Positions 37,426 through 64,000 of a stretch of DNA of 64,000 nucleotides are shown here, one piece after another. The notes beneath the pieces were generated by a model, which saw only the letters and a program-made list of their open reading frames with translations, was not told where the DNA came from and did not search any database. Each line of letters begins with the position of its first letter. Within the stretch, counting starts at the first letter, position 1. Position numbers and translations under genes: made by a program. The stretch comes from Lampris incognitus (Eukaryota > Chordata > Actinopteri > Lampriformes > Lampridae): NCBI RefSeq assembly GCF_029633865.1, contig NC_079216.1, positions 21,282,519 to 21,346,518 on the forward strand. Reading direction: 5' to 3'.

Positions 37426-38115
37426 GGACAGTGGTCACCCACACCTAAAATGAACAAGCTAATGTCAACAGCCAAGGATAGATAAAGCACACACAGTATA
37501 TACACTGGACCTCCTTATTCACCTGTCTTCTTTTTTTTTAACCCGACCAAAGGAGATTTTATTTTGTTGCAGTCTTCTATATGCATAAAAAGACACAATT
37601 AAGTACTGTAGATTACATTATCTTGACGTGAATCATAGATATATGGTGTGTAGAGGCTTGACTGTTTGTATGTGTGTGCGTCAATGAGTGATGCTGTTGT
37701 GTGATACAGTACCTCACATTGGGGAATTTACTTTTGATTACTCCACACAGTCTTGAGTATTCACTTTTCCAGTGTTCATAAAACATTTTGACACATCAAA
37801 CATAGACGGGTGTTATCCCCCCTCCTCAACAACTCGGAATGTCAATTTTTTTTACCTCTTCTGTTCCTTAGAAATCCACAAAGTTATCCATGCTGATTGT
37901 TTATGTTCTTATTTGAAAAAATCTGTCAGACACTGAGAATTTTACCTGTTTCAGTCAAAACGTTCTGTGTATCAATATAGGCCTACAGTTTGCCATGTGT
38001 CACATTTGACTGTACCACTGCACGCTTAGGAGCCTACTACTGGGTCCCTACCAGGCGTCAGAATACTTGATAAAGACACCCTTTTGGTAATAAAATTATT
38101 CACGACAGTTACCTC
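37426..38115 (+). other. btbd10: btbd10 3' UTR (probable)
   Basis: Non-coding, AT-rich sequence without recognised repeats between the stop codon and an AATAAA at 38089-38094. A SINE/LINE-like repeat begins about 60 bases later. Cleavage near 38110 is inferred from the signal only. Confidence 0.6.
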
Positions 38116-38149
38116 AGTGATGACTGACTTGTTGTTCCAAGTTCATAAA

Positions 38150-38920
38150 AAGCAGTTCAGAATCAGAAACACTTCATTTGTCATTTCATTTCATGCACTT
38201 GCACACATGAAATGAAACAAAACATTGTTTCCTCCAGCCCACAGCAGTGCAACACAAAGACAAAAACACATATCCAAAAACTACAAGAACACATATCCAA
38301 ACTAACACATATCTAAACTAAACAAAGAAACAAAAAAAATCACTGTCCAGAGAACGAACACCAGCCAGGATGACTGCTGGAGCTGCCGGTCTGCATGGGC
38401 TAGCAGTTAGCTTAGCATGCCCCGCTTCCGCGTCCTGTCAGACCATCCTCGGTATTTCCACTCCAGGCACAGCGCCGGTCAGGGCTGTGGTCCTTGGGCC
38501 CGCAGGACGCAGCAGACCAAGCTCCCTCAGCCGATCCAACACTAGCTCTACCAGCCAGACACCTTCGACACACCTCCCTGCACTCCACACGATGACACTA
38601 AAAACAAAGTGAAAGCTAGGCGAGGCCACCGCCAGACCACTCTCGGTGTTACCTGTTCAGGCACAGCTCCAGGCAGGGCCGTGGTCCCTGGGCCCACAGG
38701 ACGCGGCAGACCAAGTTCTCCCAGCTGATCCAGCGCCAGCTCTCCCAGCCATCGAATGAAGTCAAACTTAGACGCAGACATGGACAAAGACACTGCATGG
38801 ACAGTACCGGGTGAGGCCTCTACAAACGTGAATTTGCGCCGCCATCTTCCCACACCGGTACTGAGTGAGGCCGCTACAAACATGAATTTGCGCTGCCATC
38901 TTCCCACACCAGAGTTGTCA
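38150..38920. repeat. Dispersed repeat block with GCTGATCCAGCGCC motifs
   Basis: Starts with AATCAGAAACACTTCATTTGTCA, a word typical of fish non-LTR tails. It shares 38220-38465 with 24865-25115. An internal near-duplication pairs 38500-38580 with 38690-38760 (GACGC.GCAGACCAAG, CCAGC.GATCCA), and AACATGAATTTGCGC and AACGTGAATTTGCGC occur about 60 bp apart. No coding function is seen. Confidence 0.5.
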
Positions 38921-39673
38921 GGTAAATCTCCTTTCGAAAGGAAATTACGGCATGATGATTAGAGGTCTTCACATTCTGTTCTTGGCCAGGTGTGTGTCAT
39001 CATTTGAGTCAGTGTTTCATCACGTAGTAATCCTGCACACCTTGATACGGTGGTTGGATGGGGTGACCCAGCGGTGATTGTAATTGGTACATGTACAACT
39101 TGGGTGTAATATGCAATTAAACATGTATATATGGTAAGTATGGAGAAATGACTGCCAATTTTAGCGCTATTGGGTGTACACCTTGTATTGAAAATGCAGT
39201 TATAAAGGTGGTAGGTTTGACCATCCGGTGTAGTTACCGTCCAAGAAGGCTGGTGCTGAATGGGGTTATTTTCCTCAGCTGTTTGGAAAATGTTTGTGAA
39301 AGCTGAATAAACCCAATTCCTCCATGTTTAACATGAACCTAATTTATGATGTACTATTGCAGTCCTAAGTAACCATCTCTGAAATGCATCCTGAGGTAAA
39401 AATACATTTTAAAATAAAATTCCAAACCAGCTATAGTTTTGGAGTGCTGAACAAAACTCTGACAGCTACAACCAAATTAAGCAATGTTCTTGGTTGCTAA
39501 TACAGCTATAAACACTAATAATCTATAAAAACTCAACGTCTCATTCTTCAACAATCTCTCAGTCTCTGAAGTGTAAATTTTTTTTCTAACAGTCCTTAGT
39601 CTCTGTCTAGTCCTAGTCCTTAGTCCTAGTCTCTGTCTAGCAGACCTCTCCATCTCAATGGCAACAGAATGTA
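38921..39673. other. Intergenic sequence, no gene seen
   Basis: AT-rich unique DNA with short direct repeats of TCCTTAGTC(T)CTGTCTAG at 39593-39645, ending at the Tc1 terminus. Confidence 0.5.
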
Positions 39674-39995
39674 CAGTCAGGTCCATAAGTATTTGGGATA
39701 GTTACAAAATTTTCACCTTTTCGCTTCCAATTGTTGGTTCTGTAAGTCACCACAATGGATTTGAAATGAAAAAATCCGGGTGTAGACTCAACTTTAAGGG
39801 TTTTGTCGAAAATATTGTATGAACCGTTTAGGAATTACAACCATTTTTATATATAGCCTCCCAATTTTAGGAGCTCAGAAGGGAATGGACAAACTAACAT
39901 AATCATAAATTAAATTGTTGTTTTTAGTACCTGGTTGCAAATCCTTTGCAGTCAATGACTGCCTGAAGTGTGGAACCCATAGACATCACCAGCCA

Positions 39996-40382
39996 CTAGA
40001 TTTCTTCCCTGGTGGTGCTCTGACAAGCCTTTACTGCAGCTGTCTTCGGTTCCTGCTTGTTTTGGGTGCGATTTGCCTTCAGCAATTGAAGTGCATGCTC
40101 AGTTGGCTTCAATTCAGGTGATTGACTTGGCCATTGCAGAACATTCCACTTCTTTAGGTTGCTTTGCAGTACGCTTCGGGTCATTGTGATCTGTACCGTG
40201 AAGCTCCGTCCAATGAGTTTTGAAGCATTTGGCTGAATCTGAGCAGATGATATAACCCTATACACTTCAGAATTCCTCCTGCTGCTCTTGTCAGCAGCCA
40301 TATCATCATTAAATACAAGGGAACCAGTTCCACTGGCAGCCATACAAGCCCATGCCATAACACTACCTCCATCATGTGTCAC
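39996..40382 (-). pseudogene. Tc1 transposase, C-terminal catalytic part
   Basis: Reads GGSVMAWACMAASGTGSLVFND, the block before the second catalytic aspartate, then VLQWPSQSPELKPTEHALQLL, where the usual D-x-N-x-I-E segment around the third acidic residue is altered (ELKPTEHAL). Frameshifts and substitutions are evident; inactive. Confidence 0.85.
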
Positions 40383-40447
40383 AGATGAGGTGGTATACTT
40401 CGGGTCATGAGCAGTTCCTTCCCTTCTCCATACTCTTCTCTTCCCAT

Positions 40448-40844
40448 CAGGGGCGGAGTGTGGGTCTCAGCACAAAGGTGGCGGAGCTTCTCGATGAGCC
40501 CTTGTGATAGTCATTTTAGTCACTCCCCCTTCTGGCAGTGTGACGCAGTTATACCTCACAACCAATCACAGCTGGCTCACAGCTCCGGTGTAATCATGAA
40601 TAGTCGTAAAAAAGGCTTTAGCCTTTATAGGGGCCATTAATATCTATGTATAGGGGCCCCGTACTGCACTGTATTTTTTATCATTAGCCGACTTTACGAG
40701 TGTGTCACTGAATGCGTCGGAGTCCCGAGACCCGGTGCGTTCACGAACGCTCGTAAACTCGGCAACAGAGCTCCAAACGGGCCCCCCCGACCTTGTGGGC
40801 CCTGGGGCGACCGCCCCCATGCCCCCGCTCTGGCTCCGCCACAG
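40448..40844. mobile_element. hAT MITE inserted in the Tc1 transposase
   Basis: Ends CAGGGGCGGAGTG and GGCTCCGCCACAG are inverted repeats. The 8-bp target duplication CTTCCCAT is exact on both sides (40440-40447 and 40845-40852). No transposase frame, 397 bp. Confidence 0.93.
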
Positions 40845-40852
40845 CTTCCCAT

Positions 40853-41228
40853 CATTCTGGTACAAGTTGGTCTTTGTCTCATCTGTCCAAAGGATATTGT
40901 TCCAGAACTGTACATGGTTTTATGGAGGTTTTTTGGCGAACTCTAATCTGGTCTTCCTGTTTTTGAGGCATATCAATGGTTTCAATCTTGTTGTAAACCC
41001 TCTGTATTTACTCTGGTGAAGTCTTCTCTTGATTGTTGACTTTGACACAGATACACCTAACTCCTGGAAGGCATTCTTTATCTGGCCAACTGTTATGAAG
41101 GGGTTTTTCTTCACCAGGGAAAGAATTCTTCTGTCATCCACCACAGTTGTTTTCCATGGTATTCCAGGCCTTTTGGGGTTCCTGAGCTCACATTTCAAGA
41201 ATGTACCAAACAGTTGATTTGGCCTCAC
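40853..41228 (-). pseudogene. Tc1 transposase, N-terminal DNA-binding part
   Basis: Reads LFGTFLKCELRNPKRPGIP then VDDRRILSLVKKNPFITVGQIKNAF and VSKSTIKRRLHQSKYRGFT, the paired helix-turn-helix region of Tc1 transposases. It is separated from the catalytic part by the hAT MITE. Confidence 0.88.
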
Positions 41229-41416
41229 CTAATGTTTTTTTCTATCTCTCTGATGGGTTTGTATTGATTTTTCTGCCAATCGATGGCTTGCATCACTGGT
41301 GATGATAGCTCTTTGGACTTCATACTGAGAGTTAACAGCAACAAATTCCAAATGCGAATGGCACACATGAAATCAACTCTAGACCTTTTATCTTCTTCTT
41401 ATTTCGACCGCTCCCA

Positions 41417-44413
41417 TTAGGGATCACCACAGTGGATCATCCGTTTCCATCTCTTCCTGTCCTCTGCATCTTCCTCTGTCACTTGCATGTCACCCGTATG
41501 TCCTCTCCCACCACATCCATAAACCTCCTCTTCGGCCTTCCTCTTTTCCTCGCGCCTGGCAGCTCCGTATTCAGCATCCTTCTCCCAATATACCCAGCAT
41601 CTCTCCTCCACACATGTCCAAACAGTTTCAGTCTCGCCTCTCTTGCTTTGTCTTCAAACTGTCCAACCTCAGCTGTCCCTCTAATATACTCATTCCTAAT
41701 CCTGTCCTTTTTCATCACAATGTCACAATTACAAAGTTACAATTTCATTTCCACCGCTTTTATCCAAAGCGACATACATCTGAGAGTTAATACAACACAA
41801 GCAAGGATCTAGTCAGGAGACAACAACACAAGTAAGTGCCAAAAAACTAGGATCAAGTCCGATAGGACATAGATGTCAACAGGCAGTGCACAAAGGCAAT
41901 GCATAGCGTGCAAAGGAGCATTTTTTTTTGTTGGCATTTTTATTAATACCATCAAGTGTGGAGGTGTTCGTGAAAGAGCTGGGTCTTTTGCTTCTTAAAT
42001 AAGCTAAAGTCGTCACTCCCAACAAAAATCTTAGCATCTCCAACTCTGCCACCTCCAGCTCCACTTCCTGTCTTTTCAACAGGGCCTCCGTCTCCAAACC
42101 ATACAACGTAGCTGTTCTCACTACCATCTTGTTAACTTTCACTTTCACTCTTGCTGGTACCCTTCTGCCGCAAATAACTCCTGACACTTTTCTCCATCCA
42201 CTCCACCCTGCCCGCACTCTCTTCTTCACCTCTCTTCCACACTCCTCATTACTTTGGACAGTTGACCCCAAGTATTTAAACTCATACACCTTCACCACCT
42301 CTACTCTTTGCATCCTTACCATTCCCTTGCCCTCCCTCTCTTTCATGCATATCTTGCTCCTACTGACTTTCATTCCTCTTCTCGCCAGTACATACCTCCA
42401 CCTCTTCAGGCTCTCCTCAACCTGCTCCCTACTCTCACTACAGATCAGAGTCATCCGCGAACATCATAGTCCACGGAGACTCCTGCCTGATCTCGTCCGT
42501 CAATCTGTCCATCACCATTGCAAACAAGAAAGGGCTCAGAGCCAATCCTTGATGTAATCCCACTTCCACTTTGAACCCATCCATCACCCCTATCACAGAC
42601 CTCACCACTGCCACACTTCCCTCATACATGTCCTGCACCACGCCTACATACTTCTCTGCAACTCCCAACTTCCTCATACAATACCACACTTCCTCTCTAA
42701 TATCCCTGTCATATGCTTTCTCTAAATCTACAAAGACACAGTGTAACTCCTTCTGACCTTCTCTATACTTCTTCATCAACAGTCTCAAAGCAAACATCAC
42801 ATAAGTGGTGCTCTTTCTTGGCATGAAACCATACTGCTGCTCGCTGATCGTCACCTCTCCTCTTAACCTAGCTTCTATTACTCTTTCCCATATCTTCATG
42901 CTGTGCCTGATCAACTTTATACCTCTGTAGTTGCTACAGTTCTGCACATTGCCCTTGTTCTTGAAAATCATTACAATCTTTCCAAGATTGTGTTAAACAA
43001 TCTAGTTAAAAACTCCACTGCCATCTCTCCTAAACATCTCCATGTTTCCACAGGTATGTCATCTGGACCAACTGCTTTTCCACTCTTCATCCTCTTCATA
43101 GCTGCCCTCACTTCCTCCTTGCTAATCCACCACATTTCCTGATTCACTATCCCCACATCATCCAACCTTCTCTCGCTCTCATTTTCTTCATTCATCAGCT
43201 CCTCAAAATACTCCTCCACCTTCTCAACACGCTCACCTCATATGTCAGCACATTTCCATCTCTATCCTTCATCACCCTAACCTGCTACACATCCTTACCA
43301 GCTCAGTCCCTCTGTCTAACCAATCAGTACAAGTCCTTAGTATCCAGCCTTTCATACAACTTGCCATACGCCTTTTCCTTTGGCACCACTCTTCACCTCT
43401 TTGTACTCCTGTCTACCATCTCTCTGACTCTGACTATTCCACTTCTTCTTTGCCAACCTCTTTTTCTGTATACTTTCCTGTACTTCTCATCAAACCACCA
43501 AGTCTCCTTGTCTTCCTTCCTCTGTCCTGATGACACACCAAGTACCTTCCTAAATGTCTCCCTCACTATTTCTGCAGTGGTTGCCCAGCCATCTGGCAAC
43601 TCTTCACTGCCACCCAGTGTCTGTCTTAATTCCTCCCTGAACTCCACACAACAGTCTTCCTTCTTCAGCTTCCACCATTTGATCCTTGGCTCTGCCTTCA
43701 CTCTATTCCTCTTCTTGGTCTTCAAAGTCATCCTACAGACCACCATCTGATGCTGCCTAGCTACGTTCTCCCGTCACCCCCTTGCAGTCTCCAATCCTTT
43801 TCAGATTGCACCTCTTATATAAGATATAGTCACCCTATGTTCCTCCCTCATCTTGAAATATGTATTCACTACAGCCATTTCCATCCTTTTCACAAAATCC
43901 ACCATCATCTGTCCTTCCACATGTCTCTCCTTGACACCATACCTGCCCATCACCTCCTCATCATCTTTGTTCCCTTCACCAACATGCCCATTGAAGTCCC
44001 CTCCAATTACCACTCTCTCCTCCTTGGGTACACACTCCACCACATCAACCGACTCACTCAAGAATTCTTCTTTCTCTTCCATCTCACACCCAACTAGCGG
44101 GGCATATGCACTGATAACATTTACCACCCTCGATTTCCAGCTTCATACTCATCACTCAGTCTGACATTCTCTTCACCTCCAGAACACTCTTGACATATTC
44201 TCCCTTAGGGATTACCCCTACCCTATTTCTCCTCCCATTCACACCATGGTAGAAGAGTTTGAACCCACCTCCGATGATCCTGGCCTTAGTCCCCTTCCAC
44301 CTGATCTCTTGCACACACAGTATACCTACCTTTCTTCTCTCCATCATATCAGCCAGCTCTCTCCCTTTACCAGTCATAGTGCCAACATTCAAAGTTCTGA
44401 CTCTCACCTCCAC
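41417..44413 (-). pseudogene. RTE LINE endonuclease-reverse transcriptase, decayed
   Basis: From 44413 down: LNVGTMTGKGRELADMMERR and CVQEIRWKG (catalytic Asn and Glu of the APE endonuclease), GGDFNGHVGEGN, then RT blocks KAVGPDDIPVETW, NYRGIKLIRHS, QYGFMPRKSTT, FVDLEKAYD and GLHQGLALSPFLF; the FADD box has lost the residues behind it (FADDSDL). Several frameshifts split the frame into at least six pieces. An unrelated ~290-bp repeat at about 41718-42010 cuts the C-terminus. Confidence 0.9.
41718..42012. mobile_element. Short interspersed insertion inside the RTE LINE
   Basis: The LINE sequence matching the other copy stops at TTTTTCATCAC and resumes at CACTCCCAAC. The insert begins with TTTCATTTCCACCGCTTTTATCCAAAGCGACATACAT, the latter words known from very common fish non-autonomous elements. 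The ends could not be fixed exactly because of a short shared CAC. Confidence 0.7.
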
Positions 44414-44955
44414 ACTCCTACCCTTCCTCCTCTCCCACTGCCTCTGGACATGCCATCCCCCTCTCCTTCTTCCCCCAACAGTACCCTTGGTGGTTGTTAG
44501 TAACGCGGGCCTCGACCGATCCAGTATGGAAATCTGAGGTATGATTCAACCATTTGATTTGGCAAAAGGTTTTCTGCCGGATGCCCTTCCTGATGCAACC
44601 CTCCCCATTTATCCAGGCTTGGGACCAGCACTAAGAATGCACTGGCTTGTGCATCGCAGGTGGCTGACCTTTTATCTGCTTACTTGAAAATGAAATGAGG
44701 GAATAACATACACCTTGCCATAGAACAGTCGAGTTGTCCAATTAGTTTCGGTCCCTTAAGAAGGGGGGGGGGCTCATATAAAAAGTGCTGTAATTCCTAC
44801 ACCGTTCCCACGATTTGGATGCAAATACCCTCAAATTAAAGGTGAACATTTGCATTTTTGAGCTCATATTCATCTTTTGATTTAAACTCTGATATGCTGT
44901 GGTAGACAGCTAAAACAAAATTTTGTCATTGCCCAAATATTTATGGACTCGACTA

Positions 44956-47900
44956 TACCTCAACAGAACATTCTGTTTTTGTAGTCCGCCATTGTGTAAA
45001 ATAATTTTTTACAGGTACTGACTCTTGAACTGGATTGGAGTATCAGAAACATCGGATGTTTGACCTCTTGGTCTTTTTATTATAGTGCAAACAACAGAAA
45101 GAGATTAATTCGGCATGTTTTAACTGCCAATTGATTAACAAACCTAAACAAGGCAAATAGAAGTGGCAAAGCCTTTAACACACCAGAACCATGAGTTCAG
45201 GTTTGGACCAGGAAGGTCACGGTGTATTTTCTTGAGCATGGGACTCTGGACTTCTACTCTTCTAAGAGAAATATTTATGGACTGCATTGCACTTACACTG
45301 CTAATGGAGAGAAATATGAAACAAAAAACATCAGAAGTATCTTCTTGACAGAAGGGAAATCCAGTCGACGGAAACAGATTTTATTTTAAAAATATTTCAC
45401 TGCTGATACATACAATACACTCATTATACTCATATTTGCATAAAGTATACTTTTAACATGATAATATTTAAAGATCTGATACATTACTGTCAGGTAGGGA
45501 GAGGCATATCAACAAGAGGAACACTTTATTGAAGTGTGTAGTGTAAAATTATTGAAACAGAAAACCACTAAGAACAGAGTCACAGAGGTAACCTCACCAG
45601 CCAGTATCAGATTATGAAGGTGGAGGCAAAATATATTCTCACCTGGCGCGGCCCAATTTACCATTCCCTGTTTTTCCCAACTCGGCATTGGACACGTCCG
45701 TTTCCAACCCAACACTGTGCACATCTTCATGTGTTAACGGACACATCTCTCGCACAGTAAGTGATACAACCATCAAACAGTGTAGAGTACAAGTTTTTTT
45801 GTTTGTTTTTTGATTTTTTTTGGATTAACATATGTTCAATGAAATGGGTAAAACATCAGTGATTTAAAAAGGACTGTTGTAAAAGGTCCCCTTTTGTGTT
45901 CCTTTCACCTGTGGCATTTTCAACGTTAGTGAGAAACCTGCACGCTTTTGGGGGGGTGGAGGGGGTGGAGATAAGGAGATTCTTACTGGCGAAATAAGTT
46001 CATCTGAGGAGATCCAAGCATGCCAGTTGAGTGACAACCTTCAGTGCACACAGTTCAGCACAGAACAAACACTTTCACTGCATAAGAATGTTTGCAGCCA
46101 TTTCTCAAAGCACTTCAGAATTAAAGTCAGCATGTTGCATACCAATTCTCCCACCCTGAAGTTTTTGTAGCATGGGTTTCCTGCCATTTACTATGCTAAC
46201 ATGAATTATTTGCTCCGCTAAAAAAGACTGAGCTTGTGCATCAAATGAGGTGCCCCGAGTTTCCATTTGGAAATTGGCATCCAACTTCAGTTCAATATAC
46301 CTTTTACCGGCAGGGATGCCCGATGACCACCTCAATATTTGCAGAGGGGTGTGATATCTGAAAATAAAGAAATGTAATTTTCTTCCCAGTGTGACCAATG
46401 GATTTGCCTTTAAATATCATCTCATTAAAAAATTGTGGTCTTTAGCAAAAAGTTCCTAAAATCAAGATGGCTGGTAAGGTTAAACAGACAGGCCATGTTG
46501 AGGAGATTAATCGACAATGTAAGAAAAGCGACACTGAACCCAAGAGCTCCGCTCAGAAGCTCTCAGATGACACGCTTGGCCCTGCGTTCTCAGAGAACAC
46601 AGCTCCAGCAACCGCACAACTCCTCTCCCTAATGACACACTCCTGTTATTCCGGATTATTAAACGTTGCCTTTATTTCTAAGCATCATGTCTGACTGCCG
46701 CTCTACTCGTCTCCAGCACATCGACTTTCAGCAAAGATCCCAAAGAAACTGCTCAGCTAAAAAAAAAAAAAAAAAAGTGGTTTGTATTGACAGATGGGTC
46801 TAATCATAGAGGTTCTTAAAAACTTCCAGATCCAGCGGAGCGAAGCCGTAAATCACAGGCAGCTTAAAAACTCATTTCATTGCAAACCCCCAGAGTTGTC
46901 TTTTACGGGGGGGATTTTTTTTTTTTAGTCACACAAAACATTTTTTTAATAACCAATAAAAACAGGATTATCTGTCAGAGGGCTTTCCAAAGCTTCCTCC
47001 AGCAGTCAGCAGAACGGGGCGGTGAGAGTTTCTGTAACGCAGCCTTGCGCCATGTTTCCCAAAGGCAATGCAACCTTTTTGTGGTGCATAGCCTGCATTG
47101 ACAAGGCGTGTAAGGATGAAACCGTTTTAATGCGATGTGTTTTGAGCCTGATCTTTTAGAACCAAGCTAAAGCTGAAATCTGAGATTTTACGCCATTTAA
47201 TTTATAATTTACCCATCTGAACAATGGAGTCATGTCACATGACTAAGTGCTGACAGCACACAAGTGATTGCTACACCTCGTTCGTAGTTTTCGTGGCCAG
47301 GATGGAGGGACAGATCAGGGAGATCGTGGAATTCAGTCCAGGTAGGGTTTTGTAAGAGTGGGCCATCCTCACGGTCTGAGTTCGTCAACACGGGAGTTTT
47401 ACGTGGGCTAAAGCAGCGGCGTAGTGGAAAGCTAGGGTGGTCAGCACGCTCAGAGCTCCACCACCGAGTGTTGTAGCAGACCAGTTACACATCCATAAAC
47501 ATCCATAAGACCAGTTAAACATCCATAGCAGGTGTTGGCGTACCCTGTTTCACCACAGGAAGTGGTGTGCATGCTCCACGTGAAGGGACAGCCCTTCTTT
47601 CAATCGCTGCGGAGCACAATTCTACATTAAAACGTGAAAAAAGGACTGAACTGAAGTAAATCGAGCACACCTCAAAATATTCAAATATTCAGAAATGTTT
47701 TGACTGCAAGTTTAGAGTAAGGTGATGGTTTTTCGACATGTCTGGCCTAAACTGCAGTACCCCACAACAAGGGCACAACATCAGCTGTGAACCGAAATTA
47801 TGTTTCCTGTAGTGGCTTAAGCACCACTTTTATGGTGGTTGACAGCATCAGAGGGCAGATTTAAAACAACAAAACGCACACAGCATCTGCTGAATAGAGT

Positions 47901-48364
47901 CGACCAGATCCTCTCTCATCACCCAGTGAATTGTGCCAGCACCTACGGGAGCTTCATTACAACCCAGGTCTCTTCTCACGTCTCCTCCGGTAACCGCTGA
48001 AGTGACAAACATGTGCCTGAGCGCACAAAAACTTGATGACTAGAGAGAACATCTGGTCAGTTGGACCGGGTAGGTCTTCAGAAGATACTACAAGTGGTAT
48101 CGGGTGGGGAGCTATAGCAGCAGATTTCAACTCGCATCAAAATATTTTACCATTATGATCCGATGTTGAAAACGAAGTGTGGTTTTGTTCTCAGCCAAGT
48201 GCCTGCAACAGGACGGCTGAAGATCTGCAAAGCTTTAAGAGGGGCCGGTCTCATCAAGTCACCCCACAGATCCTCCTGCTGGTCTCCAAAAGTATAAACT
48301 CCCAAACATTACCTTGTTGTGTTGGTTTTCCCACACATGCAAGCAGAGTATTCGTACATGTGCG

Positions 48365-48439
<75 letters not shown>

Positions 48440-49017
48440 TGGATGATATGGGCTTTTTGAGGGTACCAAATGCCCTGCTTGTATTAAATCAAATCGATTT
48501 TAGTTGTCTACAAGGAGTTGCTTTAACACACAGACACAGATGTTACAAGGGTCATGGTGCACTGATTAGGTCATCTGGTCCGCCACCCAAAAAAACACTC
48601 CACCCCTACTTCCTGCCTTGGAAACATCTAGCGACTAAGCCACGGAATTCCACATCTGTTCTCGAAACCGAACTCTTTAAGAACCTGGTGTCGGTTGAGG
48701 GCTGGTTGTTGGCTGACAGGGCGTGGTGGGGGGCCAGAGCCACTAATAGATAGCGTTTAGTCACGGCAGTAATTGGCAGTCACGTTACACATCGCAGCCT
48801 TCCTCCGCAGCCGCTGCTACGTCACCAGCGATTCTGCATTTCCCCAGTTTGACGACGCTGTGCATGTCACCGTGTCGAAACGTCAGGGGGCCTGTCAAAG
48901 TTAGATTCAGCTGTTCTTCTGTGTACGGAGCACGGCAACATGATACCTCTAATATGACCTGATTAAACCCTTTCTGTCAATGGCTCTGGTTTTTAAGCTG
49001 CAGTCTCTTTTTAGACC
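44956..49017 (-). other. Spacer between convergent genes and probable bmal1 3' UTR
   Basis: No conserved coding frame is recognised. The frames at 46105-46398 (minus) and 46467-46694 (plus) have no family motif. Features seen: A-run at 46758-46775, T-run at 46914-46926, a CG/CA microsatellite at 48362-48437. Candidate minus-strand AATAAA signals occur at several places, so the 3' UTR end cannot be placed. Confidence 0.5.
48362..48437. repeat. (CG)n(CA)n microsatellite
   Basis: GCGCGCGCGC followed by about 33 CA units. Alternating purine-pyrimidine over ~75 bp gives strong Z-DNA potential. Probably in or near the bmal1 3' UTR. Confidence 0.95.
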
Positions 49018-63901
<14,884 letters not shown>

Positions 63902-64000
63902 CTGGAAATATACACAACACGTAAAATTGTTATATTAAAACACTGAAGTTCCTGCTATAAGAATATCTGGCCTGTTTGCAACTATTACTGATACAGGAGT

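Larger units (their letters stand above)
41394..44665 (-). mobile_element. RTE-type LINE, near full length, inserted in the Tc1 element
   Basis: The flanks carry a 12-bp target duplication GACCTTTTATCT (41382-41393 and 44666-44677). On the minus strand it holds the 5' region (GATGCACAAGCCAGTGCA...GGAAGGGCATCCGG), endonuclease, RT and the 3' end with GATCCACTGTGGTGATCCC. It is more decayed than the copy in btbd10, but has the native 5' end, so it shows which orientation is original. Confidence 0.93.
39674..44955 (-). mobile_element. Tc1/mariner transposon, split by later insertions
   Basis: The terminal CAGTCAGGTCCATAAGTATTTGGG at 39674 (preceded by TA) is mirrored at 44932-44955 (CCCAAATATTTATGGACTCGACTA, followed by TA). 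The transposase lies on the minus strand in two blocks. Removing the hAT MITE (40448-40844) and the RTE LINE (41394-44665) leaves about 1.6 kb, the normal size for Tc1. Confidence 0.92.

Noticed and set aside
46105-46398. 97-codon minus-strand frame in the spacer between the genes
   Set aside because: No recognisable motif and no splice context; plausible as chance in 3' UTR or spacer DNA.

Overview
The window is animal nuclear DNA, almost certainly from a teleost fish. Two multi-exon vertebrate genes face each other tail to tail. btbd10 lies on the plus strand, with coding exons from 22174 to 37425. The 3' half of the circadian clock gene bmal1/arntl lies on the minus strand, in nine exons between 49018 and 63901, and its bHLH exons lie beyond 64000. 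The convergent BMAL1-BTBD10 order is the one known in other vertebrates. The transposon types (Tc1, RTE, Penelope, Copia, Ty3/gypsy, several SINEs, hAT) are typical of fish. The species cannot be named from the sequence.

Layout. 1-6.5 kb is a pile of LTR-retrotransposon remains: a gypsy fragment, a decayed Copia element on the minus strand, and a 5'-truncated gypsy element on the plus strand joined to it head to head. 6.5-14.8 kb is mostly unique DNA with two CpG-rich blocks, which are candidate btbd10 promoters or first exons; one carries a perfect TCTCGCGAGA palindrome. 14.8-20.7 kb is a DNA transposon with TTAA ends (piggyBac-like, inferred), into which a 4.35-kb gypsy element has inserted with nearly identical LTRs and a 4-bp target duplication. 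22.1-38.1 kb is btbd10. Its fifth intron between coding exons holds an RTE-type LINE with perfect 16-bp target duplications and a 5' inversion. 39.7-45.0 kb is a Tc1 transposon carrying a hAT MITE and a second RTE LINE, which itself carries another insertion. 45-49 kb is unrecognised spacer and probable bmal1 3' UTR. 49-63.9 kb is bmal1; its introns hold a second TTAA element, four tRNA-type SINE or SINE-like insertions, a 5S rRNA-derived SINE, a broken Penelope-like element with RT and GIY-YIG parts, a second Tc1 and two hAT copies.

Btbd10 is a BTB/POZ protein linked in mammals to Akt signalling. Bmal1 is the PAS-domain partner of Clock. Nothing here shows that the two genes work together; their adjacency is conserved synteny. 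No new defence or metabolic system is evident. The most notable observations are the readable insertion histories, an 11-residue coding repeat in the Btbd10 C-terminus, and candidate regulatory palindromes.
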